A DNA stretch of 64,000 nucleotides from Microbacterium nymphoidis (GTDB taxonomy: Bacteria; Actinomycetota; Actinomycetes; Actinomycetales; Microbacteriaceae), in assembly GCF_021044885.1 (NCBI RefSeq), contig NZ_JAJNOD010000001.1:1860001-1924000 (forward strand), written 5' to 3'. Shown here piece by piece: positions 18,001 through 24,240 of the stretch (the stretch's first letter is position 1; every line of letters starts with the position of its first letter). A program made the position numbers and the translations under genes. The notes under the pieces were generated by a model that saw nothing but the letters and a program-made list of their open reading frames with translations, was not told the DNA's origin and did no database searches.

Positions 18001-20794
18001 TGACCGTCACGGTATACGTCACGGTCGCTGTCGCACCCACCGCCAGTGTGCCGCGGATCTCGACCACATCGTCGGTCGGGCCGTTCACGCTCACCGACGG
18101 CGTGTCCGAAGACGGCACGCCGGTAACCGTGGCGTCATCGAGAACGTCCGCGAGGTAGTCGTCACGTTCCACGTCGACCACCGTGGCACCGATGTTCGTG
18201 GCGGTGATCGTGTAGGTCAGCTCGGTCCCTGCCCGGACCGGGGACTCGGATGCCACCACGGACTTGGCGTAGGTAATACCCGTGATCGGCGTGCTCGTGC
18301 AGTTGGGCAGCTGTGCGTCTGTGGGCGTGCACTGTCCGTCCGTCGGCGGGGTCTCCCCCGGCTTCAGCAGGAAGTTCGTCGCCACGCTGTCGCCACGCTG
18401 CAGATCGGGCCTCACCGTCACGGTGTAGGTGACCGTGTAGGTCTCGCCCGCGGGCACGGATCCAGTGATATAGATCTGGACGCCGGCTCGCACGGCAGTC
18501 AAGCCGTCGGCCGATGTCGGCTCCACGCTGACCGCAGCGTCGTCAACAACATGGATGAGGCTGTCGACGGCATCAACATCTGCCGCCGACTTTCCATCGT
18601 TCTTGAAGTGGAGCGTGTAAGTGATGGTCGAGCCCGCAACGACCGGAGAGGACGACGGTTCTGCTGTCTTCCACTGCGTCAGCAGCGCACCCGGAACCTG
18701 TACATCGGCACAGCTCGCCGCGCCAGGGAGCGTGTCGTCGGCAGGGATACACGCCTGGTTGCGCAGGATCTGGTCACCTTCACCCGTGTAGGTCACTGCG
18801 TAGGTGATTGTCGCGGTCTCGCCTGCGGCGAGCGCCCCACTCCATGAAATCGTCGATCCCGTACGGCTCACAGAGCCGACATCTGCCGTCAGGGAAGCGT
18901 CGTCGAATGTCGAGTCGTCAAGGACATCGCTGAGGTCATCGGTCGCCGTCGCCGGGCTCGTCGCCGTGTACACGCCTGGCCCGTCGTTGTGCACGGTGAT
19001 GGTGAACGTTGCCTGCTCACCGATCGCGGGCAGATCGGTCCGGTCGACGATCTTGTTGATCGTCAGACGCGGAAGATCGAACTGCTCAGTCGCACAGGCC
19101 TGGCCCGTTACATCGTCGATGCCGTCAGTCGCAGGATCACAGGTGGGTGGCGTCGTCACCCCAGGGTCATCCGGCACCCAGGTCACATTGGCGACATCAC
19201 CGTCACCACCAGGCTGAAGGGTTACCGAGTAGGAGATGACGACTGAGCCGCCGACCGGAAGCGCACCAGACCAGGACAGCAACGGCGCCTGATATCCGAG
19301 CGAACCCGATACGGACGCCTGTGCGTCCCCGTTGTAGCTCGCGTCATCCAGCACACCGGAAAGGTCATCAAACACGACCGCCGGGTTGGCGGCGGTGAAC
19401 GGCCCCTCTCCAGCGTTGGTCGCCGTCACCGTGTAGTTGATGACGTCGCCGGGGCGCGAGTCGGCCGTCGCGTCGGACGTCTTCTCCACCAGGAGGAGCT
19501 GATCGCAGGACTCTGCGGTTGCCTCATTGTTCGACTCGTCAGGGTCTTCCTCGTTTCCGAAGACCGACGCAACGTTGGTGATGCACGCTCCCGGTGCCAC
19601 GTTCGAATCGGCCTCGACCCGGAAGCTCGCAGACTCTCCGATGCCGAGACGTCCGCCGCTGACGGTGACTTCCGAGCCGGTGATGCTGCTCGTCACGTTG
19701 CCGACCACAGTTGCGTTCGACAGGCCAGCCGGCAGAGTGTCTGTGACGGTCCATCCGCTGGAGACACCGGCTCCGTTGTTGGTCACGGTGATCTCGTAAG
19801 TGAGGCGATCACCAGACTCGAAGACAGCAGGCCCGGTCTTCTCGATCTCCAGGTCCGCCGGAAGCCCCAGGATAGAGGTGCCATCGTTCAGGTTTGAGAT
19901 CGGGCCTCGTACCGTGGAGATCACATCGAAGGACGGAGTTGCGGTCGCGCCATTCGTGATCTGGAGCTGCGTGACGATGCCGTCAACGTTCGAGGAGAAT
20001 CCCAGATTCCCATTGCCGAAGTTCCAGACCGCACCGTAGCCGCCTGAGGCATCAGCCAGCACGTTGGGGAAGGTGTCGATTGCTCCCGTGGAGAGGTTGA
20101 TGCGACGGACATCGCCCGAGTTGTTCGCACCCCAAGCGAACCCGTCTTTGAACGCAAAATCCTGGACACCGGGAGCCTGACCAAGATTGATGGTCTGCAT
20201 GATTGCGCCATCGCTCACTCGGATGGCCCGCACGGTCGTGTTCGGTCCCGAGTCCGAGATGTAGAAGTACCCGTTTGCTGGGTTGAACGCGCCCGCGTAC
20301 CAGCGCACCGAGTTGGTAACGGGGTGGGTGTACACCACAGAACCGACGCGGGTCGTCACGCCGTTCTGACCGACCCGAACAAGCGCCCCATCGGGGAACG
20401 CCGCGGTTCCCTGACCTGCGGCCACGATGCCGTAAATGAAGTTGTCCGCCGGATTGAATCCGATCGCGTTATATGACACCGGCGCAGGACCACCTTCAGC
20501 GCTGAAGGTGAAAGATCCATCGCCCGTTGTCTCTGCTCGCTGGAGCTGGGAAGGGGCCCCCTGGGCGATAAACACCACAGGAGCCGCAGGGTCAAAAGGG
20601 TCCCCCGGAGCGGCGTACGCAGCGCCGGGCATCGCGAGACCAACGCCGATGAGTGTCATAGCGGCGAGAGAACTGGCGGTCAGCGCGGACAGGAAGCGCC
20701 GCGCGGTTGTGTGGGCGGCGGGGGCCGGTCGGGGCCCGGGCGGATACTTGGTCGCTTTCCTGGCGCGACTGCGCCACGAAGGTACTGCGTTCAT
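15068..20794 (-). CDS. Giant LPXTG-anchored DUF11-type repeat surface protein
   Basis: A 1908-residue secreted protein. A long signal peptide (residues about 30-61, ending AAYAAP) is followed by a roughly 250-residue domain with propeller-like repeats (FNPADNFIYGI, FNPANGYFYISD), then about 12 DUF11/conserved-repeat modules of 120-130 residues. Each module carries VTYTVTVTNTG, FSDDLSGVLDDATYNGDA and LxWSGPLxVGE. The C terminus is a sortase signal: LPTTG at 1872, a hydrophobic helix and a basic tail ARRRAREVNS. It should be covalently attached to peptidoglycan and may act in adhesion or envelope structure. No sortase gene is in the window. CAGGAG precedes the ATG. Confidence 0.92.
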   Translation of the reverse strand: MNAVPSWRSRARKATKYPPGPRPAPAAHTTARRFLSALTASSLAAMTLIGVGLAMPGAAYAAPGDPFDPAAPVVFIAQGAPSQLQRAETTGDGSFTFSAEGGPAPVSYNAIGFNPADNFIYGIVAAGQGTAAFPDGALVRVGQNGVTTRVGSVVYTHPVTNSVRWYAGAFNPANGYFYISDSGPNTTVRAIRVSDGAIMQTINLGQAPGVQDFAFKDGFAWGANNSGDVRRINLSTGAIDTFPNVLADASGGYGAVWNFGNGNLGFSSNVDGIVTQLQITNGATATPSFDVISTVRGPISNLNDGTSILGLPADLEIEKTGPAVFESGDRLTYEITVTNNGAGVSSGWTVTDTLPAGLSNATVVGNVTSSITGSEVTVSGGRLGIGESASFRVEADSNVAPGACITNVASVFGNEEDPDESNNEATAESCDQLLLVEKTSDATADSRPGDVINYTVTATNAGEGPFTAANPAVVFDDLSGVLDDASYNGDAQASVSGSLGYQAPLLSWSGALPVGGSVVISYSVTLQPGGDGDVANVTWVPDDPGVTTPPTCDPATDGIDDVTGQACATEQFDLPRLTINKIVDRTDLPAIGEQATFTITVHNDGPGVYTATSPATATDDLSDVLDDSTFDDASLTADVGSVSRTGSTISWSGALAAGETATITYAVTYTGEGDQILRNQACIPADDTLPGAASCADVQVPGALLTQWKTAEPSSSPVVAGSTITYTLHFKNDGKSAADVDAVDSLIHVVDDAAVSVEPTSADGLTAVRAGVQIYITGSVPAGETYTVTYTVTVRPDLQRGDSVATNFLLKPGETPPTDGQCTPTDAQLPNCTSTPITGITYAKSVVASESPVRAGTELTYTITATNIGATVVDVERDDYLADVLDDATVTGVPSSDTPSVSVNGPTDDVVEIRGTLAVGATATVTYTVTVKEASQRGNSSANNFLMAPGSTPPEECRPPFPPPGPWVPGRPFPTAPPYRCTVTPIQGFMVAKSADQASVLPGDMVTYTVTVTNTGAVDYTTDAPASFSDDLSGVLDDATYNGDASSGATVAGDTLTWSGPLAIGETVQVTYSVTVNDPLTGDQNLANAVVPTGPTGECDPEGECATNTPVASYIVSKTADQTSVLPGDVVTYTVTVTNTGDVDYTVSEPASFSDDLSGVLDDATYNGDASNGATVSGNTLAWSGPLSVGETVDVTYSVTVNDPLTGDQNLANAVVPTTPGGSCDPEGECTTTTPVASYTVSKTADQTSVLPGGVVTYTVTVTNTGDVDYTVSEPASFSDDLSGVLDDATYNGDASNGATVSGNTLTWSGPLPVGGSRTITYSVTVDSTVTGDFTLRNAVVPTSPGGGCATDGECTTTTPVQALSVVKTTSATSVLPGEVIDYTITVTNIGQLDYTDAAPASFSDDLSRVLDDATYNGDATSSSGAGIGYEAPTLSWSGPLAVGETVTVTYSVTVNDPASGDGQLNNTVVTPPNTGGNCEEGSTDPSCVANVPAGSYTVLKEASQETALPGDVVTYTITITNTGQVDYTDAEPASFSDDLTRVLDDARYNGDVSAGGSVDGSTLRWSGPLAVGETLQVTYSVTVDDPVRGDFQLRNVVAPTSPGGACVEGGCVTQTEVASYTVSKTADTSDVVLGGRVTYTLTVSNTGQVPYTTEMPASVSDDMSGVLDDATYNGDASAGAEVAGDTLRWSGALGVGESVTVTYSVTVNSPATGDGVLRNAVVSDGPGGGCAEAGGCVTETPVASFTVAKTVSTQRATIGERVTFSILVTNTGAMDYTEERPATFTDDLSSVLEHARYNNDATSGAVYEQPVLSWAGALPAGESVTITYSVTTRSAGEMRNVVVTPPEVGANCSPDSDDADCRTVTTVTPPLPTTGTTIWTGGALLGIAVLALGFWLIARRRAREVNS
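16881..17410 (-). repeat. Near-identical tandem DUF11 module DNA, period 375 bp
   Basis: Sequence from 16881 recurs at 17256, almost without change for about 150-200 bp. Neighbouring modules are clearly more diverged. This marks recent duplication or gene conversion inside the surface-protein gene. Confidence 0.8.
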
Positions 20795-21499
20795 TGCTAG
20801 AGCTCCTGAGTCGGGGGTGTCGGATGTTCACTCGATGAAACGTTGCAGCTGCGTGTCACAGTACTGCAAACGTCGTCTTATGCATAGGGCATCTCCCCTC
20901 GCTCGAATCGTGACGCGAAACCAGAGAATCTGTCCTCGCGAGGTGAGGCTGACCGTCAACCCAATGAGGAGTGGGCTGGGATGCACCCCCCGGCGCACCC
21001 CAGCCCATGCGATGTCCCTCCCGCCCAAACCTCCGACCATTGGGCAAGAGCGTGCACCAAGCACAAGACATCTCGTGGCGGGCGTGTGATCCGACACACA
21101 CGTCTGCGCACTCACCCGGTGGCATTCCGTGACGCAGGGATCGTGACGCGAGTTTCCGAACTATGGGTTGTTGTTTCCCAAGGCTCTCCAGCGGTCGCTC
21201 CAGTGCTTCGTCCTTGGTGCCCGTTACCAACAGTGCAGCGAGCCTCGCGCCCACAAGGAGTCTCGGCCGACTGGGCAGCGCTGATGTTTTCAAGTCCGTC
21301 CTGCAGCGCAAACGTCAGCATCTGGGGTGTCGCGAGCGCCCGCACAGGATGCCAGCGCGCTATGTCCGGCGCCACGTCGAGCTTCCCCGACCGCCGATTC
21401 TCACCCTGGAACCCAAGCGGCGTTGCTAGCCCCAGTAAGAACAACTCTGGCCCCGAGTTTCCCAAGAAACACGGGGCCAGTTTGCCAAATAGATGCGTT

Positions 21500-21541
21500 G
21501 AGTTTCCCAAACACACCGTCTGTGGCGTGTTTGGGAAACTC
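21500..21541. repeat. 15-bp inverted repeat hairpin
   Basis: GAGTTTCCCAAACAC (21500-21514) pairs perfectly with 21527-21541 around a 12-nt loop. TTTCCCAA also occurs at 21174, 21458 and 21613, and the hairpin contributes both orientations. Confidence 0.7.
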
Positions 21542-21589
21542 CCGCGCAGCCCTCTCCGCACTGGCTACGCCAGCATCTCAAATCGCGCC

Positions 21590-21793
21590 CTTTCCTGGCC
21601 GAAGGGGCCCGCTTTCCCAACTTTGAGCGCCGGTTTTCCGGCGCACTACTCCGTGCTGCATCCCTGCGGTCGAACCCACCACCTTGGGACCGACAATGTC
21701 GCGAAGCGCAGGCCCACGTGCGGAGCCCTCTCCGATCCGCCGGGATCGGACATGCGCGCCTCGGGCATGCCCTATTCATCATGGGAGGTTGAG
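21590..21793 (+). repeat. Dispersed repeat, copy A
   Basis: About 200 bp that align with 39709-39898. Identical blocks include 21635-21663 with 39743-39771 (29 bp), 21698-21717 with 39803-39822 (20 bp) and 21776-21792 with 39881-39897 (17 bp). Copy A has 8 extra bases containing TTTCCC near 21610. In one + frame both copies read LSAGFPAHYSVLHP, AKRRPTCGALS and ASGMP-x-SSWEV. Confidence 0.8.
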
Positions 21794-21820
21794 CGAAGTG
21801 CGGGCCCGCACTTCGCTCAA
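21789..21820. repeat. 32-bp perfect palindrome
   Basis: TTGAGCGAAGTGCGGG (21789-21804) is followed directly by its exact reverse complement (21805-21820), with no spacer. It starts at the right edge of repeat copy A. Copy B lacks it. Confidence 0.85.
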
Positions 21821-22394
21821 CAGCTCCCCGCGTTTCATTGTGCTTGTGGCTTGCTCCTGCGAGCAGGCACCATAGCCCTGCAAAGTGCCGCGCGGCGCGA
21901 CGACGGGAACGAGTTCCTGTGTCCCGCGCGGTCGACGTGCGCGAAGCGCCCGCGTCGCTCGCGAAGGCTGGGCGTGCACCTATGTCAGAACGGGCATTCA
22001 TCGTGCGCGGGGCCACGCTCGGCCTCCGCCAGAGACATCTCGAATCCGCAGGCTTCACAGGTGGACCCGCGCCGCTTGGCTCAGCGCTGCGCGGATCGCG
22101 GCGGGATCGAGCGGCATCGGGATTGTCTGCCGCGCGCTCACCGTCGGCAGATCTGTCATGGGATTGGTGAAGACGCGCTTTCGTGCCTTGAGGATGGTGA
22201 ACACGGAGCGCAGGGCCTCGGTCGACCCAGATCGCGGCGCGAATTACACCTCTGATCGGCGCAAACCGACGTCCCGATAGCTGAGCAGCCTGCTCTGCAC
22301 CCCCCCTACGCTGTGACGCATGACAAGAGCCGAACAGTGAAGCGCTCGCTTCAATCTGCGTGCGTCGATTTCCAACTTCTGGACGGGGATCATC

Positions 22395-22723
22395 ATGCTC
22401 GTCACAGCACTCTTGAGCATCGGGGGAACCGTATGGGGCTGGGCTAACCAAACATCGAACGTCGAGACGACCCAATCGCAGCACGCGAGCAGACCCTTCT
22501 CGAACGCGATCAGAACATCGCGACGCTAACGCAGGAGCTGTCTGCTGCCAACGCTCACGTCGACGTGCTCAAGGACACCGTATCCGCGCTGAGGGATGAG
22601 AACGCTCAGTTACGTGCAGTACTACCTCCTACAGTGGCCCTCGAGGGCGTTCCAGACATACGCGCTGTGGCGACAGTCACGTTGTCAACGCTGCAATCCC
22701 CCTACACTTTCAGTTCAGAATAA
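22395..22723 (+). pseudogene. Frameshifted coiled-coil membrane protein remnant
   Basis: From ATG 22395 a short hydrophobic start (MLVTALLSIGGTVWGW) leads into a polar stretch. About 60 bp later the coding character moves to another frame that reads, for example, EQTLLERDQNIATLTQEL then VLKDTVSALRDENAQLRAVL to a stop at 22721-22723. The second part is a clear heptad-rich coiled coil but has no start codon after its upstream stop near 22446. One or two frameshifts in an ancestral signal-anchor plus coiled-coil gene would explain this. No family is recognised. Confidence 0.35.
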
Positions 22724-22859
22724 GTGGTCTGACCAGGTGATTCAGGGTTTGCGCACGCACGCTCGACGGCTCGTAGTCTGCACCCCTTCAGAAGAACAGG
22801 TAGTGACCAACGAGGGACGGGAGCTGACGCTGGGGCAATGTGCGTCGTCGAAATCGATA

Positions 22860-22898
22860 CTTACCGGGTAAGCTAGTCCGCGATGCTTACTGAGTAAG
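22860..22898. promoter_or_regulatory. Twin PadR operators
   Basis: Two 13-bp palindromes, CTTACCGGGTAAG (22860-22872) and CTTACTGAGTAAG (22886-22898), lie 26 bp centre to centre. They end 11 bp before the padR ATG. Spacing and position suit autoregulation of the padR-ABC operon. Confidence 0.75.
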
Positions 22899-22909
22899 GA
22901 GTTGCAGGT

Positions 22910-23497
22910 ATGTCGATCCCTAAAGCTTTCCTCGTGCTGCTGGCCGAGCGTCCGATGAATGGCTATCAGTTGCGGTTTGAGTTCGAGGCGCGGACGGGCG
23001 CGACGTGGCCGTTGAACATCGGGCAGGCATATACGACTCTCCAGCGTCTGGAGCGGGACGGGCTGGTGGTCCCGCATCCGGACGAGGATTCGGAGGTGTT
23101 CGGGCTCACTGAGAACGGGGTCGCCGCGGTGCGCGCGTGGTGGGAGTCGCCGGTGGAACGTTCGCGTCCGGCGCGCGATGAGCTGGCGATCAAGTTGACG
23201 CTTGCGGTGACAGCGGCGGACGTGGACGTCGCCCGGGTCGTGCAGAGTCAGCGGACGGAGTCGATGCGGATGCTGCATGAGTACACCCGGTTGAAGGCCG
23301 ATGGTCGAGCATCCGGCTCGGGTGACCGGGCTTGGTTGCTGTTGTTGGACTCGCTGATCTTCCAGGCGGAGGCGGAGGTTCGTTGGCTCGATCACGTCGA
23401 GGCCACGGTGATGCGCGATCGTCGGTTGGTTGCCCCCACGTCCGGGAACGATCAGAAAGAAGTACCGACCGCACGATCCACCGGGGCGCGACAGTGA
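22910..23497 (+). CDS. PadR-family transcriptional regulator
   Basis: A 195-residue regulator with the PadR winged helix at residues about 1-85 (FLVLLAERPMNGYQLRFEFEARTGATWPLNIGQAYTTLQRLERDGLV) and a C-terminal helical dimerisation domain (Vir_C-like). It heads an operon with an ABC ATPase and a large permease; its TGA overlaps the GTG of the ATPase. PadR proteins commonly repress such export operons and are released by the exported compound. The twin palindromes at 22860-22898 are the likely binding sites. Confidence 0.92.
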   Translation: MSIPKAFLVLLAERPMNGYQLRFEFEARTGATWPLNIGQAYTTLQRLERDGLVVPHPDEDSEVFGLTENGVAAVRAWWESPVERSRPARDELAIKLTLAVTAADVDVARVVQSQRTESMRMLHEYTRLKADGRASGSGDRAWLLLLDSLIFQAEAEVRWLDHVEATVMRDRRLVAPTSGNDQKEVPTARSTGARQ

Positions 23498-24240
23498 CCT
23501 CGGCGCTGGTCGAGTTCGAGGATGTGACACGCACGCATTCGTCGGGCGGCACGCAGGTGCACGCATTGCAGGGGGTCGACCTGCGTGTCGATTACGGCGA
23601 GTTGGTCGCGGTGATGGGGCCGAGTGGGTCGGGAAAGACGAATCTGTTGAATCTGGCGGGTGCGTTGGACACACCCACGTCAGGTCGTGTTGTCGTCGCA
23701 GGTGTCGACCTTTCGACGGCGTCGCCGGACGAACGCGCCCGGTTGCGCCGTCGATCGATCGGGCTGGTGTTTCAGGACTACAACCTGGTGTCATCGCTGA
23801 CGGTGCGGGAGAACGTAGCGCTTCCATTGGAACTGGATGATGTCGCGCCCCGGCAGGCGTCCGCTCAGGCCACGGCGCTGCTGGCACGGCTGGGCCTCGC
23901 GGATCGGGGTAGTGAGTTCCCGGATCGGCTCTCGGGCGGGCAACGTCAACGGGTCGCGATCGCGCGATCGGTCATCGGGACACGGTCGTTGATCCTGGCG
24001 GATGAGCCGACGGGGGCACTCGATTCGGTGCTCGGCGAGGAGGTGATCGAGCTTCTGCGCGCTCAGATTGGACCGGAGTGCGGCGGCATCCTGGTCACTC
24101 ACGATCCGCGATATGCAGCGTGGGCCGACCGGACCGTGTTCCTCAAAGACGGTCGCATCGTCGCCGGCACCGCTCCCTTGGTGAAAGTTGAGTCGTTGAC
24201 TGGCCCGATCAGTGACCAGGCATCTGGTGCCGCGTCGTGA
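23494..24240 (+). CDS. ABC transporter ATPase (MacB/LolD type)
   Basis: A 248-residue ATPase. Walker A is GPSGSGKTN (Asn follows the Lys-Thr), Q-loop in VFQDYN, signature LSGGQRQRVAIARS, Walker B LILADEPTGALDS and switch His in ILVTHDPRYAAW. It belongs to the group that pairs with FtsX-like permeases in peptide or antibiotic export and envelope stress. The GTG start overlaps the padR stop, and its own stop overlaps the permease GTG, so the three genes are translationally coupled. Confidence 0.95.
   Translation: MTSALVEFEDVTRTHSSGGTQVHALQGVDLRVDYGELVAVMGPSGSGKTNLLNLAGALDTPTSGRVVVAGVDLSTASPDERARLRRRSIGLVFQDYNLVSSLTVRENVALPLELDDVAPRQASAQATALLARLGLADRGSEFPDRLSGGQRQRVAIARSVIGTRSLILADEPTGALDSVLGEEVIELLRAQIGPECGGILVTHDPRYAAWADRTVFLKDGRIVAGTAPLVKVESLTGPISDQASGAAS

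Larger units (their letters stand above)
20795..22909. other. 2.1-kb gene-poor, repeat-bearing region
   Basis: Upstream of the surface-protein gene and before the PadR gene I find no convincing intact gene, although long open frames exist by chance. It holds the promoter side of the surface gene, a cluster of TTTCCCAA motifs and a hairpin (21174-21620), repeat copy A (21590-21793), a 32-bp palindrome (21789-21820) and a frameshifted coiled-coil remnant (22395-22723). The mosaic suggests past insertions. Confidence 0.55.

Noticed and set aside
20981..22255. 424-codon open frame on the plus strand in the repeat region
   Set aside because: No start signal, composition unlike neighbouring genes, crosses the repeat, hairpin and palindrome, and no recognisable domain; long chance frames are common in GC-rich DNA.
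21426..22484. 352-codon open frame on the minus strand
   Set aside because: Arg/Ser/Pro-rich translation typical of a shadow frame, with no domain, and it overlaps the same repeats.
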